Shown here: positions 11,035 through 22,195 of the stretch, one piece after another
Layout of the letters: each line of letters starts with the position of its first letter
Numbering within the stretch: position 1 is the stretch's first letter
Origin: Avena insularis
Lineage: Eukaryota; Streptophyta; Magnoliopsida; Poales; Poaceae
Direction of reading: 5' to 3'
DNA length: 64,000 bases
Assembly: GCA_023614405.1 (NCBI GenBank)
Contig: CM042685.1
Span: forward strand, 185,538,257-185,602,256
Notes under the pieces: model-generated
The model's input: only the letters and a program-made list of their open reading frames with translations
The model's database searches: none
Told to the model about the DNA's origin: nothing
Program-made: the position numbers and the translations under genes

Positions 11035-12587
11035 TGATACGTCGGAAACGTATCTATAATTTTTGATGCTCCATGCTTGTTTAGTATCTACTTTGCTTTA
11101 CTTGTCTACACTTTGAGGTGCTTTTTACATGTTTTCTGGTACTAACCTACTAACAAGTTGCAACAGTGTCAGATGCTTGTTTTCTGTTGTTTTTGGTTTC
11201 AGAAAAGTTAGTAAAGAAATATTCTCGGAACTGGAAGGGACAAACGTCAAAGTCAATTACTCTCCGTGGGGAATAAGAAGTCCAGAGGGGAGCCGGAGGG
11301 GCTGGCCAGGGCAACCAGACCCCACAGGCGCGAGCTGGGGTGGGCCCGCGCCTAGCTAGGGTTTGGCCCCTGGTCGCATCCTCGGCATCCCCCTTCGCCT
11401 ATAATAAGCCCCCGATGCAGAAAGCCTGAGCACCCGATCAAATCTCCACGAAACCGTCTATAGCCGCCGCCACCATTGTCCCTAGATCGTGGGGATCTGA
11501 AGTTCTTCCCGGCACCCTGCCGGAGGGGAGATCATCCGAGTGGCCTTCTCTCCGGTATGATGTGTGAGTAGTTCCACCCTGGAATATGGGTCCATGTAGT
11601 ATCTAGATGGTTGTATCTCCTCCTTTGTGCTTTCATGTATAGATCTTGTGAGCTCCGTTCATGATCAAGATCTAATCTATTTGAAATCATGTATGTTGTG
11701 TTTGCGGGGATCCAATGGATATTGAGATTATTATGTTGGTTTGATTAATGGTTTTGTTTTTATGATTCTATCATGTCTGTGTTGTTTGTGATCTTGCATG
11801 CTCTCCGTTGTTAGCAACTATCTTGGCCAAGTAGTTTCTAGTTTACTCCAAGAGGTGGTATTTATGCTCGATAGTGGGTTCATGCCTCTAGTTTCCAAGG
11901 GAAGTGACAGAAATCTCTTCGGTTGTAGATGTGCTGTTGCTAATAGGGGGAAAACAATGGTCTCTTGTTCATGGAATATGTGGACTGTTTACCTTACACA
12001 CTTTGCTTAAAGAAGTTGTCTGTTGCTTGCAACTTAATACTAGAGGGGGTTCGGATGATAACCTGACGGTGGACTTCAAGACATAGATGCAGTTGGATGG
12101 CGGTCTATGTATCTTGTTTTATTGCCCAATCGAATCTCATAGGATCTTTCTGACTAGTAATTGCATTGTTATGCCTTGCTCAGTTCCTGTCAATTGCTCT
12201 GCTATAATTTTTTTACCCTTCATGCCATGTTGTTTATCTAAGGAGAGCACCTCTACTGAACTGTGGACCCCGGTCCAATCTTTACCATTGATACATCTTC
12301 CACTATTACTTGTTTACTTGCTGCAAACCATTACCTTCCACACCATACGTTTAATCCTTTGTTACAGCAAACCGGTGAGCTTGACAACCTCACTAATTCG
12401 TTGGGGCAAAGTCTTGAGTTTGTTTTGTGCAGGTCTCCGTGTTGCTTGCAGCACCTGTGTGACGTTTCCTTCCTCCTAGTGGTTCGATAACCTCGATTTC
12501 TTACTGAGGGAAGACTTGTTGTTGTGATGCTTCACACCTTGCTCTTGGGGTTCCCAACAGGCTCCTCATCAACTGAGCCAGCCATCA
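11035..12587 (+). repeat. 3' LTR of Athila-type element 1
   Basis: This 1553-bp LTR runs from TGATACG to GCCATCA and is closely similar to 4599-6154, with scattered substitutions and small indels. It carries a TATAATAA box at 11400-11407. It ends inside the Sirevirus LTR, followed by the duplication AAATG. Confidence 0.92.
11400..11407 (+). promoter_or_regulatory. TATA box in the 3' LTR of Athila-type element 1
   Basis: TATAATAA stands where the 5' LTR has TATAAGAA, preceded by the same CCCTTCGCC block. Confidence 0.5.
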
Positions 12588-12755
12588 AAATGAAGCGCTT
12601 GTTTGAAGTTGATGAAGATCGAGCCCTCCTCCTTCGATTCCACAAGGAACGGGGCCTTTGGGTGGATGAAGGTGGAGATATCTTGGATGGAACTTGAGGA
12701 ACAGATCTTGTCTATTTGAATGAACCAAGAGTTCTGGCAGGACGGGGATGACTGG

Positions 12756-12763
12756 TTTAAATA
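12756..12763 (-). promoter_or_regulatory. TATA-like box of the Sirevirus 3' LTR
   Basis: The minus strand reads GGGGGTATTTAAACC. The same box occurs at the equivalent place in the partner LTR (58136-58143), with the palindrome array just upstream in transcription direction. Confidence 0.5.
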
Positions 12764-12787
12764 CCCCCTGCCCAGAACCGGCCATTG

Positions 12788-13205
12788 GAGAAGTTTGGGG
12801 GTGGATTATCCGCCCTGGGGGAAAATCCGCCCCTAGACGGAAATTCCAGGGGAAAATCCGCCCCCCACATAGTGGGTCGCGCTGAGCTGGACTTGGTGAA
12901 TATCCTTGAGGGGGTGGATTATCCGCCCCCCTCAACGGGCGAACTATTCTCCCCTAGGGAAAAATCCGCCCCAGAGACGGAAAGTCCGGGGGATATTCCA
13001 CCCCCCATACAGATTGACGCGCCTTGATGACCTTTGCAAAATTCCTATGGGGTGGACTATCCGGCCCCCCTGAGGGGTGGATTATCCGGCCTGGGAAAAA
13101 ACTCGGGCCCTGGCCGGAAAATCCGGGAGATATTCCGCCCCCCATATAGTAGGTTTCGCCCTTGCGCCATTTTGAGATTGGGGAGGGGCGGATTATCTGC
13201 CCCCC
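12788..13205. repeat. Array of GGCGGATTATCCGCC-type palindromes in the Sirevirus 3' LTR
   Basis: Repeated copies of a GC-rich imperfect palindrome occur, for example GGGGGTGGATTATCCGCC near 12795 and 12907, a related pair near 13048-13090, and GGGGCGGATTATCTGCC near 13183. Half-site forms such as AAAATCCGCCCC lie between them. The array sits upstream of the TATA box in transcription direction. Palindromic motif clusters in LTRs are known for maize Sireviruses, with a different core sequence. Confidence 0.75.
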
Positions 13206-13325
13206 AAAATCACTTTAAAGATCCTTTTCAAGGTAAAGATCTGCAGCACTTCAACACACATTAAATAATCCTTGGTACTGTTATCTTAAGACATAAAACA
13301 CTAGGGATCATGAAATGTTCTTTCA

Positions 13326-13342
13326 ATCTCCCCTTTTTGATG
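13326..13342 (-). other. Polypurine tract of the Sirevirus 3' LTR
   Basis: The minus strand reads CATCAAAAAGGGGAGAT immediately before the LTR start TGAAAGAACA. It identifies the left LTR as the 3' LTR and the element as minus-strand. Confidence 0.85.
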
Positions 13343-13938
13343 TTAGATGATAATACTAGGATTTGCAATGAAACCTACTAATATCTTCAAGAAATGAAAG
13401 AGGCTTCCCCTAAATGTGTGCATATTAATAATTTGCATTTGAATACAAATGCACACACTAAAGAGCAAGCCAATTTCATAACATCGACAACTATAACAAG
13501 GATGAGTTAGGAAACATAAGTCATACCACCGAGATGTGAAATAGCCAATGTGAACAATGAGAATATAAGGCGCCGAACACATCCCACCATATTGATGCAA
13601 ACAATAGATAACTCCATAATTCCATATGACATCAATATAATTCCATACTCCGTAGATAAATCCAGAATTCCATATGGATAGTTCCACAAGATAGATCCAG
13701 AATTCCATAATTCCACACAAGTGCACAAATAGTACCACACATGACATAGTCTCATACAAACCAAGCACAAATAAGTTCAACAGTAAAAGCGCACAAGCAA
13801 CCGATGGAGAAAACAAATGATAAAAAATCAAATGCTTGCGCGCGACCCATGCAAATCCGAGACCTAATAGAACTAGTTCTCCCCCTTTGGAAGCGAAATG
13901 CCAAAAAGGAAGAAGAGCAATGCTAGCGCCCCAGAAGG
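13343..13938 (-). other. Sirevirus 3' untranslated region with a second polypurine tract at 13878-13890
   Basis: On the minus strand, CCAAAGGGGGAGA at 13878-13890 is a second polypurine tract about 550 bp upstream of the one at the LTR, a known Sirevirus trait. A 199-codon open frame crosses this stretch, but it reads through the tract itself and has cysteine- and tyrosine-rich low-complexity content, so I do not treat it as a gene. AT-rich repeats built on ATTCCATA occur at 13610-13720. Confidence 0.6.
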
Positions 13939-15387
13939 TCACTTCTCCTCCTCGTCCTCGTCCTCGTCGTAGTCATCCCTGTCCCCTTCCTCTTCATCAT
14001 ACTCATCGCCCTAGGCGATGCTAGAAACAGGTCACTCTCGAGCTCGCCATAATTGATCCCTGAGGTGTTCCACTGAGCATACGGTTCCGGAGCTGTAGGA
14101 GGTGGTGGATGGCCAGACAACCTAGACACATGGTGGAGAATGAGCTGCTGGGTGTGGTCCATCTCATGGCTTCTCCTATAGGCATCATAGTGGCCCCTGT
14201 GAGTCGACGCCCATCCAAAGGATATGCCGCTGAAACCAGTTGAGATGCTTGACCTCATGTGCCATTGGGGACTCCATGGGACGGTGACCACTAGCCCGTG
14301 CATCATGCATGAAGGACTCGGGGGGCAGTGGAAGGGTGAGAGGTCTTCTGTGCCTTATTGTAGATCTTCTTGGGCTTGTGGACGCCATCCATACCAGTAC
14401 CCAAATCCTCATGTGGAAGCATGTGCTTGATGAGCATCATAATGAAGGGATCATACGGGATGGAGAGTCGGTTGAACATAGCATCAGTCATCTCATGAAA
14501 AATATAATCCATAACATCCAACTTGTAGCCTGTAGCTGATCCAGAATTGGTGGCACACTCACGTGCAAACACAAGCAAAGGAACCAAGTGACCATGGATC
14601 CTATCATTGTTGCCCCCACTTGGAGAGATGCTGTTCCGGAACAAGACAATAAGATCAGCATACAGAGGAGAAAGACCAGCAAAGGTACCAGCAACACCAT
14701 CAGGAGTCAGGCAAGGACCAAGAACAGTGTCCTTCGATGGCTTGATAGGAGAAATGATGCGGTGGCCAGAAGCTGTGTCACGCCCATGAAAAGCGTACCC
14801 AAGGACCTGACAAAAATTGCGGAAGTCCAACTGAATCATAGTTGTCCCGGTCATCCACTTCATGGTGTAGAGCTCATCTCCGCAAATCACAAGGGTAGAG
14901 AAAAACTGCTTCACAACAGAGGATTCATAGTGGCTCTAAAGTGTCATAAGATGATACAGCCCCATCTTACCAGTCACATCCAAGGCCTCACGAAGTCTAG
15001 CCTTGTTTTGAGCCTCAGTCAATTTCATAGGATGCATAGGGCATATCTTGAGAGTAGCATAAACATCATCATGAGTGGACCAAAAGTGAGAGCACCAAAA
15101 CATACTATCTTCCGGAGGACCATCACTGTCAGCCTCGGCATAATAATCAATGTGGCAAATGGTGGAGTACTCAATGCTTTCCATGGCCTTGTAGTTGGCA
15201 TGGGACTGCTTGCCCTTGCCCTAGCGAGAGGTGGTCCTCTTGGCTTTCCTTGCTGCCTCGGCCATCCGTTTAGACTCTCTTGCCAACCTTCGAATTTCAG
15301 TCTCGTCAACAAGCTTACCCTCTGTGTTGGGCCTGAAATAACGGGAACGGGGACGACGCTTGTAGGTCTTAGGAGCACTGGAACCAC
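13939..15387 (-). pseudogene. Sirevirus additional 3' ORF (env-like position), degraded
   Basis: Several minus-strand frames (15221-15387, 14936-15184, 14303-14914, and a short tail) follow one another and appear to be pieces of one protein of roughly 480 residues. It starts with a basic region (TYKRRPRSRYFRP), passes through a charged helix (RLARESKRMAEAARKAKR) and a globular core with GDELYTMKWMTG, and ends in an acidic Asp/Glu tail before a TGA at 13939-13941. Extra ORFs downstream of pol occur in many Sireviruses and have been called env-like, but I see no clear signal peptide or transmembrane segment here. The function is unknown. Stops and frame changes show it is dead in this copy. Confidence 0.6.
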
Positions 15388-15742
15388 CTGTGAAAATCAA
15401 GGGATAGGTAGCATGGGGATAAGCACACACACAAGTCCAAGGGGAATATTAGATATAGTACGAAAACAATCCATGGTCCAATGATGCGCACTAGGAAAAT
15501 TCGAGACAACCAGATCAGGCAGTGAACCTCGAGGCCGGATTATCCGGCCCTGGCAGGGGTGGATAATCCGCCCCCCATAAAAAATTTCTGTTTGTCCCAG
15601 ATTCACCATAGCAACACAGATCGGGCACTAGGGTTGCAATACTAACGAATCTAACAAGCAAGGGAACACATAGTATCTTCTACAACGAGGTTCCCACCGA
15701 CAAGAACGATTTCCATACAAAGGAGATGGATGAGGGAGTTAC
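15388..15742 (-). other. Candidate intron in front of the Sirevirus third ORF
   Basis: On the minus strand a donor-like G|GTAACT at 15743/15742 follows ATGAGTGAG (ATG at 15750-15752), and an acceptor-like TTTTCACAG|GT ends at 15388. Joining them keeps frame into the basic start of the third ORF. The stretch between is rich in stops and contains two GGATTATCCGGCC-type palindromes (15537-15577). Splicing is inference; one in three random pairs would also keep frame. Confidence 0.35.
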
Positions 15743-15752
15743 CCTCACTCAT
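15743..15752 (-). other. Candidate leader exon end of the Sirevirus third ORF
   Basis: Ten bases, ATGAGTGAGG, would supply a start codon and two further codons plus one base to the spliced third ORF. The upstream boundary of such an exon is not defined. Confidence 0.25.
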
Positions 15753-16144
15753 TGGAGGGAAAGCTCACAGGAGAAGGTACCCGGAGGCACGGGGAAGAAG
15801 ATCCGGGGGGAGCCTGGAGAATCCGGTGGTCGAATCGATTCCGGGGAGGGGCAGAGGCTCCAGCGGCAGCTTGGGGAAGGACACGGGTTGGGGGAGGACT
15901 GACTTCTCTTTGTGAGCTATTCCGCCCGAGCCCAGTCCTTAAAGGAAAGATTCGCCCGGGAGGATTATGCGGCCCTCACTTGGGGCAGATAGTCCGCCCC
16001 CCTGATTTTTCTGTTATCACAGAATCAGGCCGGAGCACCCCTTGCAAAACCCCTCGCAAGTATACAAAGGACTTGTGTGCAATAATAGATGGTTCAAGGA
16101 GGGGAAAAAGTCTTGGGTTTAGAGCAACAAACTGAGATGGTACC
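15753..16144 (-). other. Sirevirus spacer between pol and the third ORF (3' part)
   Basis: No convincing frame is seen. Palindrome half-sites of the LTR type (CGCCCGGGAGGATTATGCGG, and TAGTCCGCCCCCC) lie near 15950-16000. The spacer continues at 46519-46889 beyond the nested insertions. Confidence 0.55.
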
Positions 16145-19100
16145 TATAGAGGTCCCAACCTTTAATAAGGTGGAGATCCCTGTGTTTATAATGCTAGTCC
16201 CTGGATCAATAGCTAGCATCCACAGTTTAAGATGTAATATCAAGAAAGAAAGGTCATAATACAACTTTATAACCAGGAATAAAATATTTCATTACATCTT
16301 ACATAGCTCATTTGGCTATCTTATTACAATGCAGCAGAAATAACTATGTAGCATGGAGTCCTTCATCTTCAAAGTGCCACGGGCAATCATGTTGGTTGTA
16401 GACTTGTAATCTTAATCAACACACTTCACTAACATCAAACAAACCTGCAACATAATAAGTTACAGCCACAAGGGTCAATACATTTTAATTGTATTGGCAA
16501 GTGATACTATGGTAGAATAGTGGTACCTATCATCTACATGCATTTGGCTAAGTGGAGCTTAGGCTTGCTTTGCACAAAATAGATTTTCCTTATCATTTGA
16601 AAACACTAAGTTTTTGTTTTTCAAAAACTCTCAAGGAACCACCAATAGACATTGGTGAACCTTTACCCTTGTTCAACCACAAGTTTTTAACTTAGAAATT
16701 GGGATGAGGAGATCCTTGATAGCTTCCATGTCTTGATGCTCAAATTGTCCATTGCCGGGGACACGGCTAAGTACTTAGATTTTACTCTCTCGAGAGGTGG
16801 TGCACTTTCCCCACAAGACTCGACATGCATCGAGACAAGATCTTTCAGAAGCCTTCCCTTAGACCAAAATGGATTCGCTCCAAACCTATCACCCCTACCA
16901 CCAACTGTCCATCTGGCTAAGTTATTGCAACCTATATGATCCAGGCAGAGCCTATAATGCCATGTGGCTGCACTTGAAGCTTCTCAACATTTGACATCTC
17001 AAATCTCTTTGTTCCTGGGTGGCATTCGACAAGTGAGATACACTAGGGTAAGCCATAAATATAGGCCCTGTGTAACCACTCAACACAAACCATTCTTTCC
17101 ATTCCACCCAGGTGATTCATTCACATAGTTGTTTTATTAAACAAAACACAAGTCCTTGACTTAGAAATATTTCATAGCATGATTATAATCCACCCTTGTT
17201 TCCTACTAGCTAAGCTAATCATGATAGTAGTAGGAATCTTAACTTAGGGAAAATTCTACTAAGGTTTCATCTACTAGGATTTCCCATGGCATAGTTAACA
17301 CATAGAAAATTCCGTGCAAGCCCTACTTAGAAATATCACTAATGCATAGTGAATATAATGGGACAAAAGTATGAAGCATCACTTGCCTTTTTGGTAGAGA
17401 ATATAGGTTCACTCCTTGATCTTGCAATATTCACACTCTTCAAAATTCACTATAATTCAATCAAGGCACAAATTCAATCTAGCATTCAAACAATTCATCA
17501 CAAAAAAATAAAGCAATGCATGCAAGCATGGAAAATATTGTTTTATTTGGAAAGGTGGTTTCTAATAGGCTATAAACATTTTAAAACACCTACTGGTCAT
17601 TTGTAAAAGTGGCAAGGTAATTTGAAAACAAGTTAGTGAAAATGGCCATTTAAATCATTTTTATTTTGCTAGAGATGATTTAAATCAAAGTGATAATCTC
17701 TAGTGTTTATCAAATATATTTTTAAACACAACATGTTAGTGTTTATGGTCAAAAGTGTTTTAAAACAATTCCATTTACAAAAGGTTTCACTTAAAACCAT
17801 TTTTAAATCAAAGCAATATTTTATTTTGTTGGAAATGTATTTAAACAAAGTAATAAATTTATAGGGTTCACCAAATATATTTTTAAATCCCAAAACTTGG
17901 TGTTTAGGGTTAGAGAGTTTATTTCAAACCATTTTCAAAAGGTTTTATTCAAAAATCATTTTTAAACCATAATCAACATTTTTATTTAATTAGAAATGCT
18001 TTTATTCAAAGATTTATTCCTTATTATCACAAAATATACTTTTAAATATACAAGTTGGTTTTTATGGTCAGCAGGTTCAAAAAAAACCATTTACAAAAGA
18101 TTTTACCCTAAAAACATTTTTAGAATGAATTTTATACTCAAAATATGCCTACACATGTTTCTGCAAAAACAACCAATTTTAAAGAATCAATCCACTAAAC
18201 AAAGGGCATGGTTGCAAAGTTTTCTTCTTGCTGATTCCATTGATATAAAATTTGCAAAATTTGGACGTGTAGATTTAAAGTTATGAATTTTACAAAATCA
18301 CACATCTAATAGAATATTTCTGTTTTTAAAAGCAAAGACAGGGCTACGTGTCATATTCTTATTATACGATATCATTTCGTCTGGATCACGTATTATAGAC
18401 CGTAGGATTAAAATGAATCTGTGTGGCTCATATCAAACATAACGGTTCATTTTAAGTTATCTATCCTAGCCATGCGATCGCGATCTAACGGTTGTCGAGC
18501 AATTAACCATTGCCTGGCGGCGGCTGTGCGGCGGCGGCGCTCTGGTGGTGGCATTGCCGATGATTTAGGAAACGTGTGGGAGGGCGAGGTTGCTTACTGG
18601 GTTCGTCGCGACGTGCTGAAGCTCGAGGTGGTAGTCGTAGCTGAAGGGGCGCACGGTGGTGTCAGGGATTGCTCGCCGTAGTTGTCGCAGCGTCAGGCAT
18701 GTCCTGTTGTTGACGGAGATGAGGCTGAGGCAAGTACACGCACATGAACAATAGGGAGAGGGGAGGTCAGGTTTTACCGGGGGAGCTCGTCAGAGTGGAG
18801 GCAGACGGTGGCGTCGTTCTGTCGTCGAGGTTGCCAATGCTAGGGGGCATGCGCGGCTGAGCTCGGGGTACTGGAAGATGCGTACGGGGATGGGGAGTAG
18901 GCTCGTAGGTTCTAGGGAGCAAGGGGAGGTGAGGAGTGGCCGAAATCGTCACCGGAAGGTCGTCGGGGCAGTGGGTTCACGTGAGGAATTGAGGCAGCCT
19001 GGTGGCTCCGAGGAAATGAGGACTGAGGGGACAGATAGAGGAGGGCGAGGTGATTATGAGGGCATGATCACTGGGAGGGTTATGCGCGCATTGATGTGAA

Positions 19101-20619
19101 TTTCATCCCACGAAATCAAAGCAGAAACATGCGAGAGGGGGGTGGAACGGATCGCGCTGGGGAAGAAGGTGAGCTGGCAGGTGGGGTCGGTTGGTCAGTG
19201 AAATAGAGAGGGGTACAGTGGGGTCAGCAAGTCAGCGAGGGTGCGGGTTAATGTGTGGGTAGGAAAACGGTTCGCCAGGGGGAGAGAGAGGTGGGCTAGT
19301 TGGGCCGGACTGAGCCTGGTTGCTGGGTTGGGGTTTGTCTCTATTTTTTTCTTTATGTTTCTTTTTCTTTTTCTATTTCTTTTATTCTGTTTTCAATTTA
19401 TTCAATTGATTCAAATACTTGTTTGAATTCAAACTTTTCCCAAACTTCAGTAAGTTTCTATATTGTTTAAACATGTATTTTAAAGACCATTTTTGGAATA
19501 ATTCTTTTATTCATTCATGGTTTATTATTTATTTCTAATAGGCACTTGCCTTTATTCAAATAAGATTTTAATTATAATTTCAAACTCTTATTTGAATTCT
19601 AATTTTCATCAAACCTTTTTCAGTAGGTTTTATTTATTTCATAGTGCAAATAATTCACTTGAATTATTATTTAAATTATTTTAATAGGATTTATTAATCA
19701 TTTAAATTGGGCAATTGTCTTTATTCAAATCAAATATGTTTTTTTAATCCTATTTAAATTTTATTCAAATAATTCTTTGATTCCAAAAGTTAATTAAATA
19801 ACTTTTATTCCTCTTGGGCAAATTCCATTTTCTCATGATTTAATTAATCATTTACTTTAGGGATTTTGTCTCCATTTAAATAGAATTGAATTTGGTTAAT
19901 GCCATATAATTTCATTTGAATATTCTTTATCCCTTTATTTAATTTTAATATCTTTATTCCATTTGCTCATGGATTTGGCCAATATTTAATTTGTCTTTAA
20001 AATATTCCTTATTTATTTATTCCTTTCTTTGTCTTATAAAATCCATATCTTTTTATTTATAGTTCCAAAATTGGTGATTCCAATTTGTATAATTTTATTT
20101 AACATTTTTTTATCCTTCTAAATATCTTTAGGATTATTTTGCTCATGGTTCGGTATGGATTTTTAGATAGGAGCTTTATTAGCTTTGAGATTTAATTTGT
20201 TTATCTTATTAAATAAATAAGATTTTATCCATGGCTCCAAATTAAATGAAACCAATTTCTATGGTTTTATAATATATATTTTTTGTCATTTTGATCACTT
20301 ATAAATCTTTGTTGCTGAATTTTTATATGGATCAAATCCATAGTCTTAGAGCGATCTTGAATATGATTTTCTTCCATTAGGGTTTTAGGGTTTTCGTTTA
20401 ACTTTTCCAAGTGTTTAAATTTTCAAGATACATTCATTGATGAATGCATTTCACTTCATTGAAATTTGTTGGATTCCATTTGATTCAAATTTGTTCAAGT
20501 AGGGTTTTGATGTATCCATTTGGAATCAAAAGTTTCTTTTCACCCTAACTTTCATCAGTTATTTATTTTGTTTATTTATTTTTCACATTTCAAAATTTGG
20601 AAAATTTTGGTATGTGACA
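16145..20619 (-). repeat. Solo LTR 1 of a long-LTR gypsy-type family
   Basis: On the minus strand this 4475-bp block starts TGTCACATACC at 20619 and ends at 16145 in TATA where CA-type ends are expected (the relative at 49771 ends TTACA). It is flanked by GTACC (16140-16144) and GTACT (20620-20624), a near-perfect 5-bp duplication. No internal region, primer-binding site or second LTR is present. The block is AT-rich except for a GC-rich island at about 18470-19320. It is clearly related to 49771-54203 and, at both ends, to the LTRs of the array at 23317-41189. Open frames in the GC-rich island are not preserved in the relative. Confidence 0.82.
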
Positions 20620-20627
20620 GTACTACA
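20620..20627. repeat. Overlapping target duplications of solo LTR 1 (GTACT) and Athila-type element 2 (CTACA)
   Basis: GTACTACA holds the right duplication of solo LTR 1 (20620-20624) and the left duplication of Athila-type element 2 (20623-20627); the partner CTACA is at 46519-46523. The two insertions hit Sirevirus sites three bases apart, so their order cannot be read from the duplications. Confidence 0.85.
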
Positions 20628-22179
20628 TGATGGCACTGCGTCAACGTGGAGTGCTTCGTCGGGAAACCCCGAGAGCAAGGTGTGATGTAGCACAACAGCA
20701 AGTTTTCCCTCAGTAAGAAACCAAGGTTATCGAACCAGTAGGAGGAAGCAAACATCACATAGGTGTTGCAAGCAACGTGGAAACCTGCACAACACAAACT
20801 CAAGACTTTGCCCCAACGAATCAGTGAGGTTGTCAAGCTCACCGGTTTGCGGTAGCAACGGATTAAACGTATGGTGTGGAAGGTAAATCTTTGCATAAAA
20901 TAAACAAGTAACAGTGGAAGATGTATCAATGGTAAAGATTGGACCGGGGTCCATAGTTCACTAGAGGTGCTCTCCTTAGATAAACAACATGGCATGAAGG
21001 GTAAACAAATTACAACAGGGCAATTGACAGGAACTGAGCATGGCATAACAATGCAATGCCAGACAAAAATATCCTATGAGATTTGATTGGGCAATACAAC
21101 AATATACATAGACCGCCATCCAACTGCATCTATGACTAGAAGTCCACCTTCAGTTTATCATCCGAACCCCCTCCAGTATTAAGTTTCAAGCAACAGACAA
21201 CTGCTTTAACAAAGTGTGTAAGGTAAAAAATCCACATGTTCCATGAACAAGAGACCGTTGTTTTCTCCCTAGTAGCAACAGCACATCTACAACCGAAGAG
21301 ATTTCTGTCACTTCCCTTGGAAACTAGAGGCATGAACCCACTATCGAGCATAAATACCCCCTCTTGGAATCACTAGCAACTACTTGGCCAAGATAGCCAC
21401 TAACAACGGAGAGCATGCAAGATCACAAACAACACAGACATGATAGTATCAAATAGACAAAACCATTAATCAATCTGACATAGTAATCTCAATATCCATC
21501 GGATCCCCGTAAACACAACATGCATGATTACAAATAGATTAGATCTTGATCATGAACGGAGCTCACAAGATATATACATGAAAGAACAAGGAGGAGATAC
21601 AACCATCTAGCTACTACATGGACCCGTAGTCCAAGGTGGAACTACTCACGCTTCATGCTGGAGAAGAAGGCCTCCGGGATGATCTCCCCTCCGGCAGGGT
21701 GCCGGGAAGAAATTCAGTTCCCCCAATCTAGGGACGATGGTGGCAGCGGCTACAGAAGGTTTTGTGGAGTTTTGATAGGGTTCCGAGGATTTCTGCATCG
21801 GGGGCTTCTTATAGGCGAAGAGGCGAGGCTGGGAGGCGGCCGGAGGGCCCACACCCTACCCAGGCGTGGGGTGGGCCCACCCGCGCCTAGGGGGGTGTGG
21901 TGGCCTTGGATCGCCTCTCCGTCTCTCCTCTTGACTTCGTGAAGCCCACGGAAAAATATTTACTTTGGCTTTTGTCCCGTCCAATTCCGAGAATATTGAT
22001 TTTCTGCCTTTCTGGAACCAAAAACAGAAGAAAACATGCAACTGGCACTGTGGCAACTTGTTAATAGGTTAGTTCTAGAAAAGATATAAAAACACCTCAA
22101 AGTGTAGACAAAGCAAAGCAAAGTAGATACTAAACAAGCATGGAGCATCAAAAATTATAGATATGTTTCCGACGTATCA
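20628..22179 (-). repeat. 3' LTR of Athila-type element 2
   Basis: The LTR is 1552 bp and closely similar to 44967-46518. It is followed at 22180 by the inverted polypurine tract, which marks it as the 3' LTR of a minus-strand element. A TATAAG box lies at 21808-21813 on the minus strand. Confidence 0.92.
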
Positions 22180-22195
22180 AGCATCCCCAAGCTTA
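22180..22195 (-). other. Polypurine tract of Athila-type element 2
   Basis: The minus strand reads TAAGCTTGGGGATGCT directly before the LTR start TGATACG. Confidence 0.8.

Larger units (their letters stand above)
4599..12587 (+). mobile_element. Athila-lineage gypsy element 1 (Fatima/Sabrina-like), gag-protease only, non-autonomous
   Basis: This is a complete 7989-bp element with two 1.55-kb LTRs (TGATACG to CATCA), a tRNA-Asp-type primer-binding site, a polypurine tract AAGCTTGGGGATG, and flanking 5-bp duplications. Its internal region encodes gag and an aspartic protease in three frames and then 2.7 kb without any polymerase. It lies inside the 3' LTR of the Sirevirus and is younger than it. 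A sister element of the same family, on the opposite strand, lies at 20628-46518. Confidence 0.92.
4065..13325 (-). repeat. 3' LTR of the Sirevirus, split by an Athila-type element
   Basis: The LTR consists of 4065-4598 and 12593-13325, about 1267 bp in total, interrupted by the element at 4599-12587. The two halves align collinearly with the intact partner LTR at 57433-58710. A TATTTAAA promoter box lies at 12756-12763 on the minus strand, and GC-rich palindromes fill 12788-13205. Many substitutions separate it from the partner, so the insertion is not recent. Confidence 0.9.

Noticed and set aside
13343..13942. A 199-codon minus-strand open frame
   Set aside because: It reads through a polypurine tract in the Sirevirus 3' untranslated region, has repetitive AT-rich content, and matches no family; the real third ORF ends at 13939 in another frame.
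13939..15387. Calling the Sirevirus third ORF a true envelope gene
   Set aside because: Position alone suggests env-like; no signal peptide, cleavage site or transmembrane helix is visible in the fragments.
14588..15484. A 298-codon plus-strand open frame, one of the longest in the window
   Set aside because: It is antisense to the Sirevirus third ORF, whose fragments show a coherent protein on the minus strand; the plus-strand product has no recognisable domain.
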